IMG/VR virus record: IMGVR_UViG_3300042515_001452
Coordinates: 1 to 22,338 of that record
DNA length: 22,338 nucleotides
From: a virus
Direction: 5' to 3' (one strand)
The first letter of the stretch is position 1. Each line of letters starts with the position of its first letter. Of this stretch, positions 11,998 to 20,583 are shown one piece after another. The notes under the pieces are model-generated. The model was given only the letters and a program-made list of their open reading frames with translations. It ran no database searches and was not told where the DNA came from. The position numbers and the translations under genes are program-made.

Positions 11998-12989
11998 TAT
12001 ACTGCGTAATAAGGTATCTTGCGCTGAGTCCCGTTAATGTAAGTCACAACATATCCAGCAATCGCTCCAGCGGTAGGTGATGTGTCTTGGTTGTCATACC
12101 AAAGCGGTTTTGACACAACCACAGTATCGAGATCAAAGCCAATATACATTTTGTTGTCCGTCCCAACAAAAAGCGAATTTAATTCAGCATTTCCAGCCGC
12201 GTTTCTCCAACGAATCACAGAGTTATTTGGGAGCAGAACGGCTGCTTGTGCGTAAGAGCCAACAGATAAATCAAGACCGTATTGCAATCCTGTCTGATAG
12301 CATCCAAACGCAGTATGGTTTACTGACTTTGTGCCAATCCCCTGTTGCCCGGGTCCAACCATAAAACCACACTGTGGAGCAGATGCGGTCGTGTTGAATG
12401 GATTCACCAAAAACCCAGCACTTGGACGGTTGCCCAATCTTGCAGTAGCATTAAATGAAGATGAAATTTTGTTGATGTTGAACAAAACTGGAGCTGGAGC
12501 ATCTCCATTGTAAGTTATAACTTCTGATTCACATCCAATAACATAATCACTTGCTGGTGTATGTGTGGTATCTCCAGATTGTGCCAAAGCAATCAATCCA
12601 TAAACATCACCCTTTAGTGCGGATGTTACGTTGATTCCAGCAAATCTCCCGCCTTCAACAAAACTTCCAACTCCTCCAGCGGAATCTATCGCTTCGCCAT
12701 AGAAGCCCTGAACTCTGCTGTTTGCTGATGTTGCTGTCTTATATCCAACTGCAAAACACGCTGGATTCTGCGTTCCAGAAACATCTCCTCTGGAGCTATA
12801 CTTTGCAAATGACGCAGGAGTTCCATTAGTAGCTATTGGGGCAGAGCTTGTGCCCAAAATGCCTGTGTAAACAGACTCTGCTACAAGTGGGTTAAAGTAA
12901 AATCCAACCGTTGGTGCCGCTGTTGTGTTTTGCCCCGGAACAACAATGTTACAGAGCTTTGATGCGTTTTGAAAAGATTTGCTGCTCAT
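11997..12989 (-). CDS. Probable receptor-binding / tail fibre-type protein
   Basis: This 330-residue protein is rich in Gly, Ala, Ser, Thr and Asn with a beta-strand pattern and no catalytic motif. The C-terminus ([20 protein letters not shown], then YYAV) resembles the end of many phage tail-fibre or spike proteins, where a GYVxTYINGTxxKIPYY strand caps the structure. It has no head-binding domain, so it likely attaches through another tail protein, perhaps the spike encoded upstream. Base composition is clearly more AT-rich than flanking genes (one sampled 60-nt row has 22 G/C), a common sign of acquired adhesin sequence. It lies between two copies of a small gene. Confidence 0.7.
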   Translation of the reverse strand: MSSKSFQNASKLCNIVVPGQNTTAAPTVGFYFNPLVAESVYTGILGTSSAPIATNGTPASFAKYSSRGDVSGTQNPACFAVGYKTATSANSRVQGFYGEAIDSAGGVGSFVEGGRFAGINVTSALKGDVYGLIALAQSGDTTHTPASDYVIGCESEVITYNGDAPAPVLFNINKISSSFNATARLGNRPSAGFLVNPFNTTASAPQCGFMVGPGQQGIGTKSVNHTAFGCYQTGLQYGLDLSVGSYAQAAVLLPNNSVIRWRNAAGNAELNSLFVGTDNKMYIGFDLDTVVVSKPLWYDNQDTSPTAGAIAGYVVTYINGTQRKIPYYAV

Positions 12990-13192
12990 AGGTTGTTTGG
13001 TGAGGCGTCAGTCTGTGGCAGGTTGTGGTTGCTCCCGGTGGGTGCGTCGTCGTCCTCGCGCTGAAACTGCCGTTGAATCTGGCTGTTAATACTAGCGATC
13101 AGTGGTGCAGCAACCCGGTATGGAACGTCTCCAAGGGCCGCATTAAGGATGTGAAGTTGCTCTTGAGTAAAAGTGAGTGTGACTGTTTTCAT
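12986..13192 (-). CDS. Small tail-region protein, copy 1 of a duplicated gene
   Basis: This 68-residue protein is the paralogue of the one at 11788-11997, with the same TLTFTQEQL start, the [20 protein letters not shown] helix and the SPNNL end. I set the start at 13192, where ATG overlaps the tailspike stop as TAATG; an upstream ATG would extend it into the spike gene. The stop overlaps the next start as ATGA. Each copy follows directly after an adhesin gene, which suggests a protein paired with each adhesin. This pairing is seen in the layout; the role is inferred. Confidence 0.8.
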   Translation of the reverse strand: MKTVTLTFTQEQLHILNAALGDVPYRVAAPLIASINSQIQRQFQREDDDAPTGSNHNLPQTDASPNNL

Positions 13193-14865
13193 TACGGAAC
13201 AATATTTAGCACAGATCCATTTATCCAAACATCTCCAGAAACAAGCCCGGCAGAAGATGTTGGCAATCCAGACATATTTGCTTTACCAGTAAGCAAAAGT
13301 TTACCAAAAGCAGTTCCTGTATCTATTTTTAGATTCCCAGAAGAGTCTCCAAAAATTCGTGGTGATCCATTTGCAAAATCAACTCCAAAGAAAATTGCGT
13401 TTGTGATCCCAGTTGAAAGCCTTATCGCAGTATCACTGTAAGTCCCTCCAGTTGCATTTATGAGGGTTGCCATTGTTGCCCCAGATTGAGCTGCAACTCC
13501 GGCTCCAGAAACTCCATTTATTACAATTCCATTATTCCAACTTCCCCCACTAACACCTCCAATTTGAATTGCTGGTACTGATGTTGGTATTGTGAATATA
13601 TTTAATGCCAGCCCAATTGAGTTGCTGTTAATTGTTGTTCCAGATGCTGGTTGTATATCAATCTCTAATCCAACAAGTTTTACGTTGTTTGCACCAGAGT
13701 CGTTTCTAGCAATAAAATTAGCAGCAAACACTATGTCGTCAGTTGTTCTGGAAACACAATCAGACATTATTCCAACAACATCAGTATTTGTATTTTTGTT
13801 ATTTGCAAATACAAACAAAGCAGTAGCAGGAGATGGAGTTGTGGAATTATATCCAGAATCAAATGTTTTGCTGATTCCTTGAAATGTAAAAGTTTTTCCG
13901 GGCCAGATTCCAGCTTCTCCCTTCAATGAGTATTCGGATTCTTCAACAATTCCCTCTATGCCCATAACTGATCCAGCAACTGCCGCTGCTTGGGATCGTG
14001 TTGCGGCTCCAGACCCAGATTGACGAAAAATAGTTCCTCCAGAAATGGAGCCAGTGCCAGAAGTGTATGCTCCAGATTCAAAAACAACACTAACGCTGCT
14101 CGTTAAAGTAATTGAAGATGTGATTCTATAGTTTCCGGGAGGGAACGCAACGTATACAGCGCCACTTGTAACTGCTGCCTGAATTGCCGGAGCGTCATTC
14201 GTAGCGCCATCTCCCACCGCTCCAAAATCCTTTACAGACACGCTCTCGCGGACCTTGTCCTGCATGTTCCGCGTAACAGCGCCTGCACCGGCTTGAAGGA
14301 ACGAAACCTGCGATCCGGGAACCTGATTGCCGGTTACTACTGTGCCACCTTGAAACAAAAACTGGTCACCAAGAGCAGCCGGCGCAGTCAGTGTCACAGT
14401 CGAGGAGTTCGTCTCCAAGTAGTCCAGACCAAGGTTTAGCCTGAGCCCATTTCGGAAGACCTGCAACGTGTCAGTACCGGGCAGGTAGCTAAACACGGTC
14501 AGCGTAAACGTAGTCTGGCTCGCAGTAGCAGTGATGAGTTGCGTGGAGATGTCGAAGACCGAACTAGGCGAGTCAGTCTGGTCAAACGCAGAGAAGACTA
14601 GAGCACGATTCTTGTTCCTGACAGTGATCGAGTATGTGTCAGTCGCAGAGTAGAACCTGCTAGGCGTTCCCTGTCTGCTTGGATAGCCACCAACAGTACG
14701 AACAGGCTGGGCAGCAGGAATGGTCAATGCAGCGTCCCAGAACACGTTTACAGGGGCTGTCTCTGGGTTCAGGTTAGACTGGCCGATGTAGATGTACCCG
14801 CCCTCTAGCGGGGCTCCTGTCGTGTCAGTGAAGAATGGGAATGGAGATACGATGGAAGAGGACAT
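13192..14865 (-). CDS. P22-like tailspike / tail fibre protein
   Basis: This 557-residue protein begins with a P22-tailspike-type head-binding region (about 1-115; note SPFPFFTDTTGAPLEGGYIY and IGQSNLNP). A connecting beta-domain follows to about 200, then SVKDFGAVGDGATNDAPAIQ (210-229), the typical start of a pectate-lyase-like beta-helix. The rest is Ser/Thr/Gly/Asn-rich beta sequence ending GDVWINGSVLNIVP, a common spike terminus. It should bind or cleave a surface polysaccharide; no catalytic residues can be assigned. Base composition turns AT-rich beyond about 14150 (after residue 240), consistent with exchange of the receptor-binding part. The start overlaps the previous stop as TAATG, with an AGGAG Shine-Dalgarno sequence upstream. 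Confidence 0.88.
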   Translation of the reverse strand: MSSSIVSPFPFFTDTTGAPLEGGYIYIGQSNLNPETAPVNVFWDAALTIPAAQPVRTVGGYPSRQGTPSRFYSATDTYSITVRNKNRALVFSAFDQTDSPSSVFDISTQLITATASQTTFTLTVFSYLPGTDTLQVFRNGLRLNLGLDYLETNSSTVTLTAPAALGDQFLFQGGTVVTGNQVPGSQVSFLQAGAGAVTRNMQDKVRESVSVKDFGAVGDGATNDAPAIQAAVTSGAVYVAFPPGNYRITSSITLTSSVSVVFESGAYTSGTGSISGGTIFRQSGSGAATRSQAAAVAGSVMGIEGIVEESEYSLKGEAGIWPGKTFTFQGISKTFDSGYNSTTPSPATALFVFANNKNTNTDVVGIMSDCVSRTTDDIVFAANFIARNDSGANNVKLVGLEIDIQPASGTTINSNSIGLALNIFTIPTSVPAIQIGGVSGGSWNNGIVINGVSGAGVAAQSGATMATLINATGGTYSDTAIRLSTGITNAIFFGVDFANGSPRIFGDSSGNLKIDTGTAFGKLLLTGKANMSGLPTSSAGLVSGDVWINGSVLNIVP

Positions 14866-17800
14866 TATTTAGACTCCTGTTGAGGTTCTGCGCCTTGGGG
14901 CACTAGGTAAAGTTTGATGAGCGTCTTGGCTTCTGGAAGCGTGTCCTTGTTCAGGGGACGAAGCAGTTTAGCCATCAGGTCTGGATCGGTCATTGCTTCT
15001 ACCAGAATTGCTCTGGCTCTTCCAGACGGATCACCTGAGACTGAGATCAGTTTATCAATCAGTGCGCCAGCAGCACGAGCAGCAGTTCCTGTCCCGCCTT
15101 GCTTTAGCCCTGGCGGAGTAAGCCCGTAGGCAATTCTGCCGAAGTATCCAAGCATGTTCTTGGCTTCGCTTTCTGCAAACCGTTGCGCAAGCTGGGTGTT
15201 TAGACTTGTCACAGACTGACCGGCAGCAGCCCGGCGGAATCGTTCCATGACTTCAAGCTGTCCACGGTAAAGGTCGAGCATTCCAAGCTCCTTGCTGCCT
15301 TTTCCTAGAACTGTTGTAATAGCGTTCCTGATTTCTCCGTCCTCAACCAGGATCTCATTGAGCTGTTTGAATGACCTTTCAAACTGCTCCATCGTGACTG
15401 TTGCAGTTGGATTTTCTGCTGTAGATGCAATCTTTCCAAGCAACGCAGTTTCTTGCTTCAAATACTGGTACATGGCGTTTTTCACGCCTTCTGTTGCTTT
15501 TCCAGTTGGGTCTTTTGCGGCAGACCGCATTAGATCTTTTGCAAACTCCTCTGGATCTCCTGAATCCATCATTTCCGAAATGGCTTTGACAGGGTTTTTC
15601 TTGAGTATCTTTGAGGCGGCGCTGTCTGCAATTTCTTTCTGTTGCTCTTTAAGTCGCTCTCTAGCTTGAAATGCAGTGGTTTTCTTGATGTCCCTAGCCT
15701 GTTCCTTTGCAAGCTGAGATGCTTCTTCTCCAAGCCCCTTCAATTCCTGCACAAAGGTACGACGCACTCCTTCAGCAGACGTGACCGCTTCAGTGGCCTG
15801 TGCAACGTCCTTCGCAAAAGCATCAACAGATGCGCGAGCCTCTGGAAAAACCTCAAGCCAACCTTCAACATTTCGATCTTTTAACCACTTGTTAAACTTT
15901 GCAGGTGTTGCCTTCTCTCCAACTGAAGTTGACAGATCATTGATGATCCAGTCCTGAACAGCTTGCAGGGCTTGAGGATCTTCTTTTAGAGAGGATCTAA
16001 ATTGGTATTGTATCTCTAGTGGCTTTGACAAATAGGCGTCAATCGTCCTTGAATCCTCAACTCTTCCAAAGCGCACAGCATCTCCAACTTTGCCACCATA
16101 CTTCTCTTTGTGAGCCCTGTATTTCTGGTTTGCCGCAGCAATCTCAGAGCTAATGCTTCCAAGAGCGTCAATGTCCTTCTCGAAGCCCTCCTTGACCATC
16201 TTTAGCAAACGAATCTCGTTTGCATCCATTGATGCTCCAATCTTGCCGTTTATAGCAGCAATACCAGACCTGAGATCTTGCACAGTTACAGTCGTCTGAA
16301 CATCCTTTTTAGGCTCAAGTTTAATTAGGATCTCTTTAATCTTTTCAGGCAGATCTCCAAATAGACCAGCTCCCTTTGGTCCAGCGGCCTGACGAGCCGC
16401 TTCCAAGGCGTTTTTGGCATCTGAAGTAAGCGTGGAAACTCGTTGTGATTCGTACGCTTTGTCTACATCCTTTAAGTCATCAACTCTTTCGCGCTCCCAA
16501 ACTCCTTTCACCAAAGCACCTGCACGGTCACGCTCTCCAGTTCTCGATGCAATTTTGATTCTGGCCGTTTCAAGGGCCTGCTTCATCGTGTCGAGCACAT
16601 CCTCGGCAGTAGCAAGGTTCTGGCTGGCCCGTTCTGCTGCTGCGCGTTCTGTTGCTAGGGCCGTTTCGACAATGCTTGCAGCCTGCTGGTCCCCCCTTCT
16701 GATAAACGCATCTCTAGCGGCAATAGCATCGTCGCGAAGCTGCTGCGTTTGCTGCTGAAGGAATGCCTTGGCCTCTTGAAATGTGGCTCCAGACTGCTGG
16801 AGTGTTTCACCAATGTTTCGTGAGATTGCCTCCCTAGACCTTTGTCGAACACTAAGAAGAGACTTGTTGATATTGGCGAGAGCGTTTCCAAGCGAGATCA
16901 GACCCTCGTTCCCAGAGATTTCCGTTGTCAAAGGAGTCACTCCTTCAGACATCAGCACCGGAGCCGTTCTCTCTATGCGTTGCGCAAGCTCTTCAGGCAC
17001 TCCTCCTGCTTCAGTGGCAAACTCCTGGACAATACGACGTGCGCCCTGCTGGGCAGCCTGTTCTGTCCGAATGTCACGCTGAAGTGCGCTTGCAATCGGA
17101 ATCCTTGTGCCTGGAATGAACTGCCTTGGCTGAAGAAGACCACCAGACACTGCGCCAACGATTGTGCGTTCCGTTCCGCCGCCCATGGCTGCCGGAATAG
17201 TCCCTCCAATGGCAGATCCAAGAGCAACTGCACCAATTGCGCCAAGATCGCCTGCAATCGCTTTTTGCAGCGTGCCAATAGCCGGCTTCATGGTGGCAAG
17301 TTGAGGAAGCGCCTCTCCTATTGCTCTTGAACCTCTAGCGCGAGCCTCGTCAAAAACCGCTTGAGCCTGAGCAGCCTGCTGTTCTTGTGGTGTCTGAAAC
17401 TCAGAAACAATCTCTTGCTGGGCCATTCCTCCCAATACGCTTCCAGCAATAGTCATTGGCAGTGCCCCTACCCCTGTCGTTGACCCAACAGCACCTAAAG
17501 CAAGTCCACCAACCGTTGGTCCAACCTGACTGACTGCACCACGAGCGGCAGCACCAATCATGGACGGCTCCATCTCCTGCTTGTACTGCTCCCAGATTGG
17601 AGCCAGCACAGGATACTGTTGCGGGTCAAGTGTAGCCGTTGGACTCAGTCCTCCAGATGCGACCTCTTTGTTGAGCACGTCGCGAATCGAGCCAGTTTGC
17701 TCAAGCTGGGACACGATTGCCTGCACATTCGACTCAGTTAGCATTCCCCCCTGTGGAGATTTTGCCTTTAGCAGGTCAGCAGCCAGTTCAGGAGGAGGAA

Positions 17801-18008
17801 CAAGGTCAGCAAGAGTGGCTCCCACTTGTTCTGCTGGGCGGCCTTGAAACTCAAGCGCAGTTGTGAGTAGGTCTGGACGCTCAATGGGAGACTGAGCAGC
17901 AGGCTGCGCAGACTTCATCATCTGCGCAACTGCTTTTGCAGCATACTCCTCATTTGGAGCATCTACATCGTACTCTTGGCCGTTTGCTGTAACAGTAAAT
18001 GTAGGCAT
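14865..18008 (-). CDS. Large internal virion / ejection-type protein
   Basis: This 1047-residue protein starts MPTFTVTANGQEYDVDAPNE and contains Ala/Gly-rich hydrophobic segments (about 155-190 and 255-300) that could insert in membranes. A long Glu/Arg/Ala/Gln-rich helical and probably coiled-coil stretch spans about 385-560, and further charged helices continue to the end. No lytic transglycosylase or peptidase motif is evident. In podoviruses such giant helical proteins encoded between the DNA-transfer protein and the spike are ejected before the DNA to build a channel through the cell envelope. That role is inferred from composition and position. It starts two bases after the previous stop. 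Confidence 0.75.
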   Translation of the reverse strand: MPTFTVTANGQEYDVDAPNEEYAAKAVAQMMKSAQPAAQSPIERPDLLTTALEFQGRPAEQVGATLADLVPPPELAADLLKAKSPQGGMLTESNVQAIVSQLEQTGSIRDVLNKEVASGGLSPTATLDPQQYPVLAPIWEQYKQEMEPSMIGAAARGAVSQVGPTVGGLALGAVGSTTGVGALPMTIAGSVLGGMAQQEIVSEFQTPQEQQAAQAQAVFDEARARGSRAIGEALPQLATMKPAIGTLQKAIAGDLGAIGAVALGSAIGGTIPAAMGGGTERTIVGAVSGGLLQPRQFIPGTRIPIASALQRDIRTEQAAQQGARRIVQEFATEAGGVPEELAQRIERTAPVLMSEGVTPLTTEISGNEGLISLGNALANINKSLLSVRQRSREAISRNIGETLQQSGATFQEAKAFLQQQTQQLRDDAIAARDAFIRRGDQQAASIVETALATERAAAERASQNLATAEDVLDTMKQALETARIKIASRTGERDRAGALVKGVWERERVDDLKDVDKAYESQRVSTLTSDAKNALEAARQAAGPKGAGLFGDLPEKIKEILIKLEPKKDVQTTVTVQDLRSGIAAINGKIGASMDANEIRLLKMVKEGFEKDIDALGSISSEIAAANQKYRAHKEKYGGKVGDAVRFGRVEDSRTIDAYLSKPLEIQYQFRSSLKEDPQALQAVQDWIINDLSTSVGEKATPAKFNKWLKDRNVEGWLEVFPEARASVDAFAKDVAQATEAVTSAEGVRRTFVQELKGLGEEASQLAKEQARDIKKTTAFQARERLKEQQKEIADSAASKILKKNPVKAISEMMDSGDPEEFAKDLMRSAAKDPTGKATEGVKNAMYQYLKQETALLGKIASTAENPTATVTMEQFERSFKQLNEILVEDGEIRNAITTVLGKGSKELGMLDLYRGQLEVMERFRRAAAGQSVTSLNTQLAQRFAESEAKNMLGYFGRIAYGLTPPGLKQGGTGTAARAAGALIDKLISVSGDPSGRARAILVEAMTDPDLMAKLLRPLNKDTLPEAKTLIKLYLVPQGAEPQQESK

Positions 18009-18010
18009 TT

Positions 18011-19675
18011 TTACTTGTTTCTTGGAACGACCTTCATTTCAACCCCATCAATCGTAAACACCCCTCCAGCAGGAGCTATCGGCAAAGTTCCAGTGCTGAC
18101 TGGGCGTCCCAAGTTGCTTGTTGGAGCAGTTGAACGAGACTGATTTGCTTGAGACGGAAAAAGTTCTTTTGCAACCATTTCCTTAAATTGAGTCCTAGAT
18201 GTGCCGGCAGGAACATTGTACCCAAGAATCTCTTCATCAGTTTTTGCCTTTTGGCTTCCACGAAACGCAGAGTTCCACTCGGCATCAATCGCCATCAATT
18301 TTGATATTTTGCGTTGAACTTGAGCCTGTGCTGCAAGTTTGTCTGCAAGGGCTTGAGGTGACTGATATGCGTCAGGAAGTTTGCTTGTTGCGTATTGAAA
18401 CTGCACATTGCTTCGGATTGCTCCTCCCATTGCTGTTTTTTCTGCTCCAAGCATTCCAAGCCCAGCAAGCTGCGCTGCGTTATTTCTTATTGTAATTTCT
18501 GGGTTTTCGACTCCTCTAAATACCTGTTTTAATTGAAGATATTTTTCACTCAAAAACCCTCTAGAAGGAAGTCCTCTAATTGCTTCTGAAGCCTGCTCTA
18601 GCTTGTCTGCCATCTCATTTGCAGAATCAACAGATTTATTAATTTCGGCATTTGCTCTTAATAAAGACGACGGAAGTGGCTTTTCGGGTTTTACTTGATC
18701 TAGTTTTTGTTGAAGCTCTTGGATTTGGAGTTTCTTTTCTTGCCTCTTTAGATCCTCCATGTCCATGTCCACTTCCTTGCCTTTGCCGGAGCCACCGGGC
18801 TTAGTCTGGTCGCCAAATTCCTTGACGATATTCAAGGCTTGCCTGGAAAGATTCTCGTCACCAACTAGGCCTGCTGCGTTTACGACATTTAACGCCAAGA
18901 CTTCTTTTGGAAGATTTGGATCTTGATCAATCAGATCCACTATCTTTCCAAAAGAATTAGATACAGCTTTTGCAGCAGGACTTGAGTCTTTGCTGTTGAT
19001 CAAAGCCTGTTGCACTTCTGCTGCTGCCTTTCTTGCTTCGCCCATGTTCCCAGCAAAAGCAGCGTTTACTGCGCTGATCATTCCACTCTTTGCAGCGGAC
19101 TGAAACTGGGGAGTCATGGCAAGGAAGCTCTGCTGAAACTGTTGCTGCTCCGGCCCTCTTAGCAATGTCTGCCTGTTTGACCAGCCACGAATATCGCTTG
19201 CAGTAATTTCCTTCCCTTCATTCAGCCGTGCAGAAACCTCGTTATTCACACGAATCTGCTCTGCCTTGCCCAGATTCTCAACAGCAGTAGCGTCAAGAAG
19301 CGGCAGAATAGGAGCCAGATCCTTTACGGTTTTTGTCTCGTCGTTGAAGTAGTTTTGAAGCGTTGACGAGATCAACTGCTTGTCAGCAAGTCCTAACTTC
19401 GCTGCCGTAGTCTGAACTCCAAGAAGGTTAGTCGCCGCGCCAGACTGAGCAGTATTAGCCCTCTGCGCTGCAATAGCAGCTTCGAGCCTCTGCCTTTCAA
19501 GCGGCTGCATCTGCTGCTGGAAAGCCGCATTCTGCTGCTGTATGGCAGCCTGTTGCTCTGCCAACTGGCTCTGCTGCTGTAGCCCTTTAAGCTGCTGAAT
19601 ACCCAGCAGGCTTTGAAGGAAGTTCTGAGCCGGGGGCTGCGGAATGTTGATCGAGTAGTCGTAGGGTCCGGCCAT
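18011..19675 (-). CDS. Gln-rich internal virion / ejection-type protein
   Basis: This 554-residue protein has an N-terminal block with PPAQNFLQSLLGIQQLKGLQ, then a strongly Gln-rich helical stretch (about 30-75). A helical middle region follows, then a charged VDMDMEDLKRQEKKLQIQEL coiled coil near 300. The C-terminal half ends in a short beta segment (GGVFTIDGVEMKVVPRNK). Proteins with this N-terminus and position follow the DNA-transfer protein in other podoviruses, where they are internal capsid or ejection proteins. Part of the gene (about 18400-18720) is markedly AT-rich compared with its 5' half. A weak GAAGG Shine-Dalgarno sequence precedes the start. Confidence 0.72.
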   Translation of the reverse strand: MAGPYDYSINIPQPPAQNFLQSLLGIQQLKGLQQQSQLAEQQAAIQQQNAAFQQQMQPLERQRLEAAIAAQRANTAQSGAATNLLGVQTTAAKLGLADKQLISSTLQNYFNDETKTVKDLAPILPLLDATAVENLGKAEQIRVNNEVSARLNEGKEITASDIRGWSNRQTLLRGPEQQQFQQSFLAMTPQFQSAAKSGMISAVNAAFAGNMGEARKAAAEVQQALINSKDSSPAAKAVSNSFGKIVDLIDQDPNLPKEVLALNVVNAAGLVGDENLSRQALNIVKEFGDQTKPGGSGKGKEVDMDMEDLKRQEKKLQIQELQQKLDQVKPEKPLPSSLLRANAEINKSVDSANEMADKLEQASEAIRGLPSRGFLSEKYLQLKQVFRGVENPEITIRNNAAQLAGLGMLGAEKTAMGGAIRSNVQFQYATSKLPDAYQSPQALADKLAAQAQVQRKISKLMAIDAEWNSAFRGSQKAKTDEEILGYNVPAGTSRTQFKEMVAKELFPSQANQSRSTAPTSNLGRPVSTGTLPIAPAGGVFTIDGVEMKVVPRNK

Positions 19676-19680
19676 AAAAA

Positions 19681-20583
19681 TTAACCTTCAGGTGATGCTC
19701 CAGCACCAAATGTGCGTTGAAACGGATCGAGTGAATCAGTCATGCCAGGACTCCCAAACAAACTTCCGCCACCGCCCTTATTAAGTGTACTCAAGAGTGC
19801 ATAATTCTGTAGTCCTCCTCCAATAGCACCGCTTACCCCCGTCAGCCCTTGTGCAAACGCATTTGCCGTTCCAATCTGTCCAGCAGCTTGTGCTTGCCCT
19901 AGTCCCACCATCAGGTTTCCAATGTTCTGAGCAGACTGCTGCCCGGCTGCTGCCGTTCCGGCTGCTGATGCCTGACCGAGGCGTAGTAGGTTCTCTGCCG
20001 AGGTCGATCCAAGCGACGTCAACCCGGCCAACTTTCCGTACTGGGACTCAATGAGTTGGTTGAGTAGAGCAGGACGGAATTGACCCAAAGCAGCCTGCAC
20101 GTTCCCGCCTCGAAGTCCACCAGTGGCAGCAGCGTTCTGTAGGATTCCCTGTTCCCCTTGCCGGGCTAATTCTTGAAACTGTGCTCCCTGCTGTATCTGG
20201 TTAATGGCAGCCTGCTGCTCGCCTGCTCCACGCAAGCCAGCGAGTCCCTGCATGGCCTGTAACGCGCCTGGGCCTGCACCGATGTATGGCTGCGTTAAAT
20301 CGGTTTTGCCGGCATCAATATAGGGCTTCAGCAGAGCTTGGATAGCCTCAAACTGACGCCGCTGCTCGCCCATTGCTGTATTTTGAGCAGCCGCTTGAGT
20401 TCGTGCCGCTTCCTTGGCAGCGTCTGCTGCTTTGTTTCCGCTGATTATGGAAGCACCAGCACTAAGCGCTCCGGCGCCTAAAATTGCCTTTCCAGCAGTA
20501 AGACCTTTTGCGGCACCACCAATAATGCCAGCACCCTTTAGAAGGGCAGCGCCACCTCCAACAATCTTAACAACTGAACTCAT
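19681..20583 (-). CDS. DNA transfer (ejection) protein
   Basis: This 300-residue protein is extremely Ala/Gly/Gln-rich. A hydrophobic Gly-rich N-terminus (about 1-50) is followed by a NKAADAAKEAARTQAAAQNT helix. Then comes the conserved core YIGAGPGALQAMQGLAGL, FQELARQGEQGILQNAAATG, GLRGGNVQAALGQFRPALLN and SQYGKLAGL. This matches podovirus DNA-transfer proteins, which leave the capsid with the genome and help it cross the cell envelope. The start overlaps the previous stop as ATGA and has a good AAAGGAG Shine-Dalgarno sequence. It heads the ejection-protein group of three genes. Confidence 0.88.
   Translation of the reverse strand: MSSVVKIVGGGAALLKGAGIIGGAAKGLTAGKAILGAGALSAGASIISGNKAADAAKEAARTQAAAQNTAMGEQRRQFEAIQALLKPYIDAGKTDLTQPYIGAGPGALQAMQGLAGLRGAGEQQAAINQIQQGAQFQELARQGEQGILQNAAATGGLRGGNVQAALGQFRPALLNQLIESQYGKLAGLTSLGSTSAENLLRLGQASAAGTAAAGQQSAQNIGNLMVGLGQAQAAGQIGTANAFAQGLTGVSGAIGGGLQNYALLSTLNKGGGGSLFGSPGMTDSLDPFQRTFGAGASPEG

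Noticed and set aside
16842-17330. Plus-strand open frame of 162 codons
   Set aside because: It is fully inside the large internal virion protein gene on the other strand, with Cys/Arg/Ser-rich shadow composition.
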